Shown piece by piece: positions 9,501-18,678 of a DNA stretch of 48,256 bases. A program made the position numbers and the translations under genes. This stretch comes from JBDREC01 sp043820105 [NCBI: Pseudomonadota bacterium] (GTDB lineage Bacteria; Bdellovibrionota_F; JAHFAK01). Each line of letters starts with the position of its first letter. The stretch's first letter is position 1. Location of the stretch: positions 1 to 48,256 of the forward strand of contig JBDREC010000027.1 of NCBI GenBank assembly GCA_043820105.1, in the 5' to 3' direction. Under the pieces are notes generated by a model. The model was not told where the DNA came from. It made no database searches and saw only the letters and a program-made list of their open reading frames with translations.

Positions 9501-12445
9501 ACCATATTTTATTTAAACTTGCAAAGATACAGATGCAAATGGGTGATTATCAAGATTCTGAAAACTCTTTAAATGCAATTGATAAAATTCTTCTTACCAT
9601 AAAAGATGAAATCGAATATCACAAAGTAATAGGACGTTTATTAAACAGAAAAGGCAAACAAACTGAAGCAATTGAATATTTTGAAAAGTCTTTAAATTTT
9701 TCAGATATTGCAAAATACCCTGAACTTCATCAAGAATTAATTCTTTATAAAATCTCAGCTCTTTTAGATTCACATAATTACCAAGAAGTAGTGTCAATTA
9801 TTTCAGATCTTTCTGATTTTAATTTTACTGATAAAAATCAAGCCACCTATTACTATTTATTAGGATCTTTACATTACCATAAGCAAGATACTAACAATGC
9901 TATAGATAATTTGAAACTATCGCTAAACCTTTCAATAAAAATTTCTGACAAGTATGGAATATTAAATGCAAGTAATATGCTAGGATCAACTTACTACTTC
10001 CTCAGAGACTTTAATAAAGCCATTCATTGTTACAACGAAGCTCTATTGCAAGCAAAACATCTTTCTGATCTATACTTAAATGGCTTAATTCTTCAAAATC
10101 TGGCCTCATGCTATTTTCAAAAAGGAAGCCTTAATAACTCATTATTAAACTATTTAGAAACATATGACCTATTTTCGGATCTTGATTTCCCCAGAGGATC
10201 TGAAGCACTGCTTTTAAATATTGGTTTAGTTTATCTAGAGATAGGCAATATTAATTTGGCTTTAAAATATAAGGAAAAATCATTAAAACTAGCAATAAAA
10301 CGAGATAATAAAATGATTGTTGCCTATAATCATTATCTTGAAGGTGAGATTTTAGCAAATAATAAAGACCTTGAAAATTCTTTTTCATCCTTTTCTTTAG
10401 CGCAAAAAACCTTTGATTCAATGCAAATTGAAATAGCTAGCCTTGAAACATCACTTGCAATTATCAAACTTAGAATTGCAAATAATGACCTGGATGCAGC
10501 CAACAAAGCTTTAGAAGAAATTAAGCACAAAACAATAAGGGATAAAAAAGTAACAATTGAAATACGCTTAATCCAAAGTTACTTAGCTCTTAAGAATAAT
10601 GACCTGCTTTTAGCAAAAGAACTCCTTGAGTCAATTGATATAAATCAAATAGAAACACAAAATTATAACACAAAACTTTATTACTATAAAATATATACGA
10701 ACTATTTTGATACTATAGCGAACCAGGAGCAAGCAAGCAGTTTCGCTAAAAAAATTATTAAGCTTATTACCTACCTTAGCAATAATGTACCTGAGTCATC
10801 AAAAATTGATTTTTTCAATAAAGATAAAATAAAAACCGCAAAACATCTGGCAGCTAAAGTTCTTATGCAAAATGAAGAATTAAGCTCAAACAACAAATTA
10901 CAAACAATTAGCAATTTGCTTATGAGCCTTGCTAGCATAAAAGATGTTAATAAACTTTATAACTCTATACTGGATAACGCTATTTTATTTTCCAATGCTA
11001 AAAAAGGATATATTTTATTATTTGATGAAAAAAATCCACGTGGAAAAGCTGCTAATAATTATAAAATTATAGCAGCTCGTAACTTTTTAAACTCTGAGCT
11101 AAATAAATCAAGCCAAATTTTGAGTCAAACTATTTTAAATAAAACATTAAAACAAGACCAAATATTAAACACAGAAAATGCAATTGAAGCCTTTGAAAAC
11201 TCAAGAAGTATCGCAGAAGCTAAACTAAAAAGCATCTTAAGTCTTCCTATTATTTACGATAAAAATATTATTGGACTTGTCTACCTTGAAGACTCAGATA
11301 AAATTGGCACCTTTTCAAAAATTGATAAAAACTTTATTCAAACTTTTGTCTATGCTATTTCTAATATCATTGCATCTTCAATGCTTATAGAGGAATTAAA
11401 AGTTAAAACTTCTATTATAGAAACGCATAATTTAAACTTAGAAAATCAGTTAAGCAATGCTGAAAGTAAATGTGAAAAAGCTTCCAGAGTCATAAAAGAA
11501 GCAAAAATCATTGATCTTCCATTATATAATAATAAAAATATTATAAGCCAATCTGAAGCATTAAAAACTATTTTTAAGATTATTGAACAAGTAAAAGATT
11601 CAGATATCCCTATTTTAGTTACAGGGGAAACAGGTACTGGAAAAGAACTTATTGCCAGGTCAATTCACTACAATAGCAAAAGAAGAGAAAAGGAGTTTTT
11701 CTCTGAAAACTGCGCAGCTTTAAGCGAATCACTCCTTGAAAGCGAACTTTTTGGACATGTAAAAGGTAGCTTTACTGACGCTATTACAGACAAAAAAGGC
11801 ATATTTGAAATTGCAGATGGCGGCTCAATATTTCTTGATGAAATAGGTGAAATGTCTCTTGAGATGCAAAAGAAATTTTTAAGAGTTCTTCAGGAAAAAA
11901 CCATAAGGCCAGTTGGAGCAAATAAAACGATAAAAGTTGATTTCAGGTTAATCTGTGCTACTCATCGAGATCTTAAAAAAATGATAGCCAAGGGTGAGTT
12001 TAGAAGCGATTTATATTACAGAATAAATGCAGTTGAAATTCATAACCCTGCCCTAAGAAACAGAAAAGAAGATATTCCTATTCTTGTTAAACATTTTCTT
12101 TCCAAATACGCTGATGGCGAAGAAAAGAGATTTTCAAAAGAGCTCCTAACTTGCTTTATTCATTATGCCTGGCCTGGTAATATTAGAGAACTCGAGAATG
12201 AAGTTAAAAGACTTATCCTTTTATCAAAAAATAAATTAATTACCAAAGAAGATCTTCATGACAATAGGTTTAAAGAAGGTGAACAAGTAAAGGAAAATAT
12301 AATGACCCTGGCTGAAGCTGAGAAAAAAGCAATCTGGCTTGCATTAAAGCACACCAATGGAAACCAGAAATCAGCTTCTGCGCTATTGGGAATTGATAGA
12401 AAGACGATATTGCGAAAAATTAAAAAATACAGGATACCGCTTTAA
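6575..12445 (+). CDS. Giant regulator: recombinase-like + Ser/Thr kinase + ATPase + TPR + GAF + sigma-54 activator
   Basis: A 1956-residue multidomain protein starting at TTG with GAGGG at 6566-6570. Order by approximate residue: 1-85 SAM-like core-binding domain as in XerC/XerD; 105-240 a region aligning to the recombinase catalytic domain but lacking its Arg/His/Arg residues; 250-500 a Hanks kinase with the VIK lysine, HHDINPAN catalytic loop, DFG and APE motifs but no proper glycine loop; 540-900 a P-loop ATPase (GETSIGKT, about 567); 920-1430 TPR-type helical repeats; 1440-1610 GAF; 1650-1850 sigma-54 activator AAA+ (GETGTGKE, FLDEIGEM, RSDLYYRIN); C-terminal Fis-type HTH. The GAFTGA loop reads GSFTDA. 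Kinase-ATPase-TPR-GAF-activator proteins are known as large enhancer-binding regulators; the recombinase-like head is what I have not met. Target genes are unknown. Confidence 0.85.
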   Translation: MKDIILDYLKHIESLEKYSLSSIKCYVKRLNDLKIFLAKKQEVEQIDLNDIKAFLKNLEDNNTAIGTYNQYVTSIKGLLKFQSNIQKTKDLSKEIKVKASEQISTISKKAIITFLENIKDIEDTNKTLFLLYILTDINLKETLNLKKKDILIEEGRIGIKKSEKNVYSYYLIHTNKYGVRLKKELSIIIEKTNKYLFESSKAKPMSPPHVNYLFNKYKKYIPENCDSIMKLKSSELFLGIKGKDIIVKIPENYEVKNLLADGLDCNLYHCYDHTRKIDLVIKIINNPSYSNESFQRLKNEFTLLKSLKHSSLPKVYDFVHKAEEKLAFFTMEFFGQKALSYFKKKVSEKDALFILHTMLELLSYLKINNIIHHDINPANILFKKTTNNTYELKLIDFGLASKKESCTCNCTIKGTNYFIAPEIVFNKKATYRSDIYSLGITLYNILCEDFPFSTENPDKMLKDIKSNSYVLLNQKNKKISDKFSDIIAKMTVYDPDKRYQNENIIKKEIQTFLQSGELFEDSSENEIIIRLPDYVKKNEELEEIISDMNMIYSDAIIHANPQINIISGETSIGKTRLISEIKNQASSSEINIFEFDIEKENPLACILEFASKNKEFKVELSEKEESNLNSYSTKLQMKLASILVKELQAQKSILIFEHIAYFKRAFYPFLRFLVKELTSKNVSALIIFSINTDHADPKIINDIITQKQEAKLKTSIIPLDRFAKKEIKLFVESSLNKAIETKLLDYLAQNSGGNPGLVLMILNKLNDDGALINKNNFISLKEENLVSFENKTLEIAKNRIKHLKTLERNIVSILSIIEMNIGMDEIFKLLLSLNANASETEILIILEELIKRNFISQLDISPSQNNILSNIKSYSIQDKNISNSIDRILITKEKKAIHLSIAQMLESHSNFNNIPKEKIALHYKAAGDKKIAYKFFLLAAEENLSIFNLERSVYNYKEAIMQIDDISQSIITEKKNHILFKLAKIQMQMGDYQDSENSLNAIDKILLTIKDEIEYHKVIGRLLNRKGKQTEAIEYFEKSLNFSDIAKYPELHQELILYKISALLDSHNYQEVVSIISDLSDFNFTDKNQATYYYLLGSLHYHKQDTNNAIDNLKLSLNLSIKISDKYGILNASNMLGSTYYFLRDFNKAIHCYNEALLQAKHLSDLYLNGLILQNLASCYFQKGSLNNSLLNYLETYDLFSDLDFPRGSEALLLNIGLVYLEIGNINLALKYKEKSLKLAIKRDNKMIVAYNHYLEGEILANNKDLENSFSSFSLAQKTFDSMQIEIASLETSLAIIKLRIANNDLDAANKALEEIKHKTIRDKKVTIEIRLIQSYLALKNNDLLLAKELLESIDINQIETQNYNTKLYYYKIYTNYFDTIANQEQASSFAKKIIKLITYLSNNVPESSKIDFFNKDKIKTAKHLAAKVLMQNEELSSNNKLQTISNLLMSLASIKDVNKLYNSILDNAILFSNAKKGYILLFDEKNPRGKAANNYKIIAARNFLNSELNKSSQILSQTILNKTLKQDQILNTENAIEAFENSRSIAEAKLKSILSLPIIYDKNIIGLVYLEDSDKIGTFSKIDKNFIQTFVYAISNIIASSMLIEELKVKTSIIETHNLNLENQLSNAESKCEKASRVIKEAKIIDLPLYNNKNIISQSEALKTIFKIIEQVKDSDIPILVTGETGTGKELIARSIHYNSKRREKEFFSENCAALSESLLESELFGHVKGSFTDAITDKKGIFEIADGGSIFLDEIGEMSLEMQKKFLRVLQEKTIRPVGANKTIKVDFRLICATHRDLKKMIAKGEFRSDLYYRINAVEIHNPALRNRKEDIPILVKHFLSKYADGEEKRFSKELLTCFIHYAWPGNIRELENEVKRLILLSKNKLITKEDLHDNRFKEGEQVKENIMTLAEAEKKAIWLALKHTNGNQKSASALLGIDRKTILRKIKKYRIPL

Positions 12446-12474
12446 AATAATATGTCAGAACCCATAATAGGTTT

Positions 12475-14160
12475 CTATAAGATTTCAAGATTTTTTTCAA
12501 TAGCTATATTATCATAAACAGTATTATTAGTGAATTTAATTGAAATATTTGCGTCTTCTTTTAATAAGCTCTTTAGCTCGCTAGTTATAATTCTCATTCT
12601 ATCATAACCTTTAAGATCAATGCACTTCATTTTATTTAGTTTGCTGATTCTTTTGTTTGGCCTGTCTTCCAAATCAACTTTTTCTCCAGATTCAATAAAT
12701 TCAAATCTTCCAGCTTTAATTAAAATTATATTTTCATTTTCATATTCTATCAATGAATCTATTAGTTTTAAAAACCAATTGGCTCTTCGTAAAAGCAAAC
12801 CCAAATGACTAATAGAGCCTTCTATAAAGGAAGATACTCTGGCTACATCCCATAATGCCCCAACAATCACCTGTTCATCTTCATCTTCATCATAATCACA
12901 ATCGTCATCTTCCTTCGCTAGCCTATCCTTAAAAAAATGCAAACTAAATTCCATAAAATTTCTGTATGAAATTCCCTTTTTAATGTAATAGCGATTTCGC
13001 TTTCTAAACTCCTTTACTCCCTGCTTAAACATTTCCATATCTGGTGCATATTTATTTTCAACACCAAAAATCTCATAAGCCTTTTCATAATTAATCCGGC
13101 AAGAGAAAATACTGGAAATAGAATCAAAAGCCAAACCTGATTCGTTCATAAGAAATGGTCCAATATTGAATGTTGAACTTGGTCTTTCAGAATATTTCTG
13201 AAATTGCTTATCATAAAAAACAATTTTCCTTCGATTTTCTTTTAAAGCTTTATTATAAGGAGGTGAGTACTCTTTAATTTCGTCTGATTCAATAATAGCT
13301 GCTTCTATCTCGCTTTTACAAAGCTTAATTTTTATATCTTTAGCCTGTGAAAGCATTTCAAGAATATGCTCAGCATGCTTACTTGATTTTTGGAAATAAC
13401 TTTTCACCCTGCTTTTTAAGGATTTAGCTTTCCCAATATACAATAGATCGCCATTTGAACGAAACATTTTATATATCCCAGGTTGCTCGGGAAGTTTTAA
13501 TAAAAATTCTTTTTCTATATTATATTGTCTTTCAACCTTTTTAATTTCCTTATTTTCAAGCCATTTTAAGAGATCAAATAAGGTGTAAATATTAATTTCT
13601 TCAAGTAAGCCGATTAAATTGTTCCAAACAAATTTTGTTGCAATAACATGACCTTCTGCCCTTCTTAACTCTGAAACTGAATAAGCGAAATATCCAGCGC
13701 AAGCCCTTAAACCTTTTCGAGGAAGAGCTGGAATAAGTCTTTTGACAATTTCATGAGTACAAATAAATTCATATTCAAAATCTATTTTCTTAAGTTTATT
13801 TTTTATAATATCTTCAATAAAAGGCTTTTCATAACGAGCAAAATGTGCAAGAAAAATTACTTTTTCATTAAATTCACAAAATTCGTTTAAATCTTTATCA
13901 AAATAAGAGAGCACATCTTCAAAACTTCTAGCACTTAACAAATCTTCTTTTTTAATACCTGTTATATAACTTATATTTCTTTTAAGTACAAAATCAGAAT
14001 CTTGTCTTATTAAAAATGACTTTATTTCAGCTTTACCCTTTTCTGCCTCATCGATTCTACCAAAACAACCCCAAGCAAGCTCCAACAAAGTCCCTTGTGA
14101 GCTAAAGGGTTTTGTCGCCTGACAATCCAAAACCAAAACATTTAATTCCCTTAACTTCAA
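12475..14160 (-). CDS. DnaQ-like exonuclease / GIY-YIG nuclease fusion
   Basis: A 561-residue protein from a TTG start at 14160 with AGGAG a few bases upstream. Residues 1-200 follow the DEDDh exonuclease layout, but the first motif is D12-C-Q14 where DnaQ has D-x-E, and the last motif keeps H171 without the usual following Asp. Residues 225-310 are a UvrC/Cho-type GIY-YIG domain with GIY (228-230), YIG (241-243), Arg251, and Glu291 in a context like UvrC. The remaining 250 residues, which include an acidic DDDCDYDEDEDE patch, are unassigned. DnaQ plus GIY-YIG fusions are known in several phyla and thought to act in DNA repair. The broken helicase gene ends 16 bp upstream in the same operon. 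Confidence 0.8.
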   Translation of the reverse strand: MKLRELNVLVLDCQATKPFSSQGTLLELAWGCFGRIDEAEKGKAEIKSFLIRQDSDFVLKRNISYITGIKKEDLLSARSFEDVLSYFDKDLNEFCEFNEKVIFLAHFARYEKPFIEDIIKNKLKKIDFEYEFICTHEIVKRLIPALPRKGLRACAGYFAYSVSELRRAEGHVIATKFVWNNLIGLLEEINIYTLFDLLKWLENKEIKKVERQYNIEKEFLLKLPEQPGIYKMFRSNGDLLYIGKAKSLKSRVKSYFQKSSKHAEHILEMLSQAKDIKIKLCKSEIEAAIIESDEIKEYSPPYNKALKENRRKIVFYDKQFQKYSERPSSTFNIGPFLMNESGLAFDSISSIFSCRINYEKAYEIFGVENKYAPDMEMFKQGVKEFRKRNRYYIKKGISYRNFMEFSLHFFKDRLAKEDDDCDYDEDEDEQVIVGALWDVARVSSFIEGSISHLGLLLRRANWFLKLIDSLIEYENENIILIKAGRFEFIESGEKVDLEDRPNKRISKLNKMKCIDLKGYDRMRIITSELKSLLKEDANISIKFTNNTVYDNIAIEKNLEIL

Positions 14161-14176
14161 TTATCTCCTAATCTCC

Positions 14177-15656
14177 CTATTCCCTTGTTCCCCAAAACTC
14201 CCCCAAAATCACATCAGCTTCATCATTAGCACTTACATCACTAGCCTTCCAATCACCTGGAAAGAGTTTTCTATAATGTTCATATCTGTATCGCTCATCA
14301 ATTAACATAATAGAACCTTTATCATCTGCTGATCTAATAACCCTTCCTGCAGCTTGTAAAACTCTATTAATCCCTGGATATTTATAAGCGTAACTATAGC
14401 CATCAACATCCTTACTTGAAAAATATTCTTTAATTATTTCTGTTTCCTAAAAAAGATGCTTTGGAAAGGTAAGCTGAATGCATCTCTCTTGCCCTTTCTG
14501 GTAAATTATGGGCTTCATCTATAAGCAAAACATCTTTTTTCAAAGAGTCAATTAATAATGATTTTAAAGAAACCTCAGGATCAAAGAGATAGTTGAAATC
14601 GCAAATAATAATATCTGCCCACCTTGCAAACTCAAAAGACAAATAATAAGGACAGAGCTTATGTTTTTTAGCAATACTTATTAATGTTTCCTGGTCAAAT
14701 AAAAATTGTCTAAAAAATTCTAGCCTGGCTTTTTCAAGATTATCAAAATAATTTTTACCGTAAATACAAGTGCCACTTAAACAGTCTTTATTAGGATCAA
14801 GGCAAATCCTTTCTTTTGCTGAAATTGTTACAGATTTTATTTTAAGGCCATTCTTAATTAAATCATTAATCGTCTCCTGGGCAATTATTTGACCTGTTAC
14901 CTTTGAAGTTAAATAAATATTTCTTGATACCTTTTTTTTAGATATTGCCTTAATACTTGGAAATAGCGTTGCAATTGTTTTTCCAATTCCAGTAGGTGCC
15001 TGAGCTATAAACTGACCCTTATTTTTTATTATAGACGAAACATCATTAATCAACTCTTGCTGTCCAGGCCTATGAGTTTGATATGGAAATTCCAAGTCTT
15101 TAATTGATAAATCTCTCTTAGTTCGATGGTTTTCAACCGATATTAACCAATCCAAATATTTATCAACTAAGCCATTTAAATATTCATCAAGCTCAATGAC
15201 ACTCCACTCATTAAAAATAGTTTTTATTTCTGCGGTTTTTATATGATAATAAGTAAGTTGTGTTTGCAGTTTTTGAATGCTATTTTCCTTTGCATAAATA
15301 GCAGCATAAAGCTTAGCTTGCCCAAGATGCAAATTATGTTCAGAGTTAATAAAATCTATTATTTTACGAGAAGTTGATTTGATCTCTTCAATGATTATAG
15401 ATCCTGAAATATCGTAAACCCCATCAATTCTACCAAGAACTCTTAATTCAAGGTCATCTTTTATCCTTTTATATTCAACCTTAACTTCTTTTTTATAAGC
15501 AGGCCCTCGTTGTGATTGCAAACGCTGATGAGCCCAAATCCCATTGCTTAATGCTTTCTTAAATACAGCGAAATTTGAAAAAGAAAGCCCACCTCTTCTT
15601 TCAAAAAAATATATTAAATCTCTAACTGATATGGTGTACTTAATCATAATCTCCAA
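14177..15656 (-). pseudogene. XPD/DinG-type helicase with internal deletion and frameshift
   Basis: The 5' part (15656-14430, 408 codons) has a PD-(D/E)xK nuclease-like N-terminus (D78, E90/E91, K93), the Walker A motif APTGIGKT, four cysteines placed as in the XPD iron-sulphur domain, and the DEAH box. The frame then runs out within a few codons. In another frame, from about 14438 to a TAG at 14177-14179, the sequence encodes the missing C-terminal end: YKYPGINRVLQAAGRVIRS is helicase motif VI, then LIDERYRY. Family members run to about 750-800 residues, so some 250 internal codons (motifs III to V) appear lost. The product should not be an active helicase. A shorter functional nuclease-like fragment cannot be excluded. 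An assembly error is the main alternative. Confidence 0.75.
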
Positions 15657-15671
15657 CCTGTTAGCCTTACC

Positions 15672-15700
15672 ATGCTCGATGCTGGATGCTGGATGCTGGT
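15672..15700. repeat. Short-word repeat (GATGCTSG)n
   Basis: Four near-copies of the word GATGCTCG/GATGCTGG lie in tandem upstream of the zincin-like lipoprotein gene. The same word appears inverted at 45107-45144. Part of the intergenic word-repeat pattern seen across the window. Confidence 0.6.
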
Positions 15701-15917
15701 ATATAAATATTCATTACTAATTAAAAATAAATTAATTATAGTGATTTAATTTGAATAATCTATTCAAACAAACAAATCAAGACTTTATCTGACTTTATTT
15801 AACCATATTTTCATAGACTTACCTTTTTTAGCTATTTTTTTTGACGCTTTGCGTTTGACAATGCTTTTAGCCTATGTTATTAAGCGATCATTCATAAAAT
15901 TATTGGGGTCTGTGTCT

Positions 15918-17672
15918 ATGTTTAATCAAAAATATATCAATAGATTATTAATTTTAAATCTCATTTTATTTCTGAGCATATTTATTTTTTCATCTTGTAA
16001 AAAGACAGTTGTAAAAGCAAGCACTACAACAAGCACTGTAGTTGAAGGTCATCCTCCTACTTCTCCTCCTGTACCCACTTCACCTCTAAATGGTGATTAC
16101 AGGCTGGGAACAGAGCAATATCTTTTCAAATATTTTCCAGTATTGAGCGAAATAGAAAGTGACTTTTGGTTTAAGAGCTGTGCTCCTTATACTGATACAG
16201 TAAACTTTATGAGAGATTTGATAAAAACAAAAAACAAGAACTTCTACAATAAGTTTGGGGGAAATCTTAATCAATATAGAAGTTCCTCGTATATATATGA
16301 AAATTTTTTATTAGAATTTACTGATATAAAAGATATTTTACCAAAACAAAAAAAATTCTTAGTAAATGATTCCACTTTTTTACCTTTGTGGTATAAAGAA
16401 ACCAACTTTTTAGTTTATGATTATCCTAATCTAAATACCAGGCAAGACCTTTCTGAACAACCGCTTCTTCTAGATGCAGTATTCTTAACTTATGAACCCT
16501 TATTAAATACTCTTCTCAAATTAAAACTAGCCCCACTTGGAGTTAATATATTAATGAATGATTCAGCTTTTGTAGCTTTTCTAACGAAACTAATAACTGA
16601 TCTTGCAGAAAAACCATATCTTTTAGATACAACTCCAATAATCGAAATGCAGATTTTAGATAGTATAAAATACATTGCAAATAGAACAGGATACAAGTTT
16701 ATAGCAGAAGCTAATGTCCCTAAAACATTAAATCTCACTACATGCAATTTGGACAAGGAATGCCTCCAGGAACAATTCGTTCATCTTTCTAAAATATTAC
16801 CTATTGGCAGTCCTATTCGCAGATTATTTATTTTAGGACTTCCTGATACTATCTATAAAGGTTTCAGGAAATTATTTTATAGATCTAGCCTTAGAATTGA
16901 TGATGCTTTTTCAGAAGAATTAAAATCTTCAGCAGATATCTTTTATCCAATAGCACCCACTGAAGGACAAGCTTATTTTACAGACATATTTAATTATGTG
17001 AAATCACAGGTATTAAACACAATGGAAAGTTTTTTAAATGACAATGGAGCAGGCTCAGAACTAATTGGCAAAACAATATCAAGATTAAATGAAGTTACCT
17101 TAATTAAAACTATTGATCAAAATGGGAAAATAATACCTGAGTTAAGTAACGCTTTGAGTACAGGACAGACATGGAAAGATCATCTTGCAGAATTTTATAA
17201 TGGCAGAATTTATGGCTCAAATTATACTGTTGAAATAGTTCCTGCTATGCTAAATTTTTTATACCTGGATAAATTCGCTCAAGAAAATCCTAAAAACAAT
17301 ATTATTTCATTTAAAGATCCTAAAAACATTCTAGTATGGTTAATTGCACATGAATTTGGACACTCTATTTATGATTTTGATTTTTTTACAGCACTGGCTG
17401 AGAATTTATTTAAAGAGACAAAAATTGAAAAACATCACTATGAAGAAGCATTCTCGGATTTTTTAGCTTCATTAGTATTTGTAGATACTTTAAAAGATAA
17501 TGAAAGTCTTGATATATTACATTTTTTTGGATGTTTTAATATTACAACATTTAATGATAAAAATGTTATTACGTATAATCACGTAGGTGTACACCCACCT
17601 ATGACATGGAGAATGGAAAATGGGTATATGAAACATGACTTCTTAAAAGATTTTTTTACTAATTTACCATAA
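15918..17672 (+). CDS. Lipoprotein with HEFGH zincin motif
   Basis: The frame is open from 15849, but the ATG at 15918 gives a sensible lipoprotein signal: hydrophobic core and SSC lipobox, then a Thr/Ser/Pro-rich linker (TTTSTVVEGHPPTSPPVP). This yields 584 residues. The C-terminal part has AHEFGHSIYDFD with H478 and E479 to H482, and an acidic EEAFSDFLASL motif 27 residues further on, the layout of gluzincin metallopeptidases in which a downstream Glu or Asp is the third zinc ligand. The middle 350 residues are unrecognised. Secreted or membrane-anchored peptidase is inferred from the motif only. Separate in sequence from the other two zincin-like proteins in the window. Confidence 0.65.
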   Translation: MFNQKYINRLLILNLILFLSIFIFSSCKKTVVKASTTTSTVVEGHPPTSPPVPTSPLNGDYRLGTEQYLFKYFPVLSEIESDFWFKSCAPYTDTVNFMRDLIKTKNKNFYNKFGGNLNQYRSSSYIYENFLLEFTDIKDILPKQKKFLVNDSTFLPLWYKETNFLVYDYPNLNTRQDLSEQPLLLDAVFLTYEPLLNTLLKLKLAPLGVNILMNDSAFVAFLTKLITDLAEKPYLLDTTPIIEMQILDSIKYIANRTGYKFIAEANVPKTLNLTTCNLDKECLQEQFVHLSKILPIGSPIRRLFILGLPDTIYKGFRKLFYRSSLRIDDAFSEELKSSADIFYPIAPTEGQAYFTDIFNYVKSQVLNTMESFLNDNGAGSELIGKTISRLNEVTLIKTIDQNGKIIPELSNALSTGQTWKDHLAEFYNGRIYGSNYTVEIVPAMLNFLYLDKFAQENPKNNIISFKDPKNILVWLIAHEFGHSIYDFDFFTALAENLFKETKIEKHHYEEAFSDFLASLVFVDTLKDNESLDILHFFGCFNITTFNDKNVITYNHVGVHPPMTWRMENGYMKHDFLKDFFTNLP

Positions 17673-17725
17673 TTATATTAAAACTAAATTTATTTTCAAA
17701 CTCGCTATAAAACCATAGGTGATTT

Positions 17726-18403
17726 ATGCTAATTATAAATAACTTAATCGAAGAAAATAATATTAATTATTTTAACAATAGAATGCATGATCTGTTAAAA
17801 GATTACGTAGAACTAACATATATTCACCAACCAAGCCAAAAACTTAGTTCATTTGACCATATAATAGATTCTCATATAATTTTATCTGGCTCTGAAGTTT
17901 CAATTTGTGATGACATAGAGTGGGCAAAACCTTTAATTGAATTAGTCCAAAAGGCTTATGAAAAAAATATATCAACCATTGGAATATGCTATGGTCATCA
18001 ACTAATAGCAAAGGCCATTCAAGGTCCATCCTCTGTTAGAAAAGCAGCAAGAGCTGAATTCGGATGGTTCCCTATAAAATTTCATAAACAGGATTCCTTA
18101 TTCAAAAATATAGATAGTGAAATAAAGTGTATGCATTGCCACTTTGATGAAGTCACAAATCTTGATGAAAGATTTGAAATCCTGGCAGCCTCTGAAAACT
18201 GTTCAGTACAAGCCTTTAGAATCAAAAATAAACCCATTTGGGGTACACAATTCCATCCTGAAATTGAAGTCCTTGAAGGCTATAAAATTATAGATTGGTT
18301 TTCCTCAGAATATCCTAAACTAGATTTTAATAAAGATAAAGCTATGCAAGAAGCTGTTGATTCTGATTTGGCTAATAAAATTTTTAATAATTTTTTAGAT
18401 TAA
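17726..18403 (+). CDS. Class I glutamine amidotransferase-like protein
   Basis: A 225-residue protein of the GATase1 family, like the amidotransferase half of GMP synthase. The catalytic triad is visible: the nucleophile Cys88 in GICYGHQ, and His177 and Glu179 in GTQFHPEI. Start ATG at 17726 has AGGTGA a few bases before it. Such stand-alone proteins act as glutaminases for an unknown partner, or as gamma-glutamyl hydrolases. No synthetase partner lies next to it, so the substrate cannot be assigned. Confidence 0.8.
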   Translation: MLIINNLIEENNINYFNNRMHDLLKDYVELTYIHQPSQKLSSFDHIIDSHIILSGSEVSICDDIEWAKPLIELVQKAYEKNISTIGICYGHQLIAKAIQGPSSVRKAARAEFGWFPIKFHKQDSLFKNIDSEIKCMHCHFDEVTNLDERFEILAASENCSVQAFRIKNKPIWGTQFHPEIEVLEGYKIIDWFSSEYPKLDFNKDKAMQEAVDSDLANKIFNNFLD

Positions 18404-18414
18404 GTTAGTTAAAA

Positions 18415-18678
18415 CTACTCTTCATCAGGTGCTAACCATATTTCTGTTAAAAAAGTCTTATATGTGTCTTGAATGCGCTCACCATGCTCACTAAAGGCTT
18501 GTTGAATATTCAAATTTAGTTCCTCAAAAATATGATCAAAAATACCTGTTTTATTTGATGATTTTTCAGCATATTTGGGTAATCTTTGAAAAAATATTTG
18601 CTGTTTTTTTGCATCAATAAAGGCTGTGGATAATTCAGATATTCTTTCATTTACATTTTCTAATAATAATTTTTCCAT
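18415..18678 (-). CDS. Small hypothetical protein
   Basis: An 87-residue protein, convergent with the amidotransferase gene and only 11 bp from it. GGGGAA lies 8 bp before the ATG at 18678. The composition is that of a soluble helical protein (many Glu, Lys, Gln), without signal peptide or membrane segment. I do not recognise it. The real-looking ribosome binding site and normal codon use favour a genuine gene over a chance frame. Confidence 0.5.
   Translation of the reverse strand: MEKLLLENVNERISELSTAFIDAKKQQIFFQRLPKYAEKSSNKTGIFDHIFEELNLNIQQAFSEHGERIQDTYKTFLTEIWLAPDEE

Noticed and set aside
12457-12476. Terminator hairpin between the giant regulator and the nuclease gene
   Set aside because: The stem AGAAxCC/GGxTTCT has a mismatch and no T-run follows on either strand; it also overlaps the nuclease stop codon.
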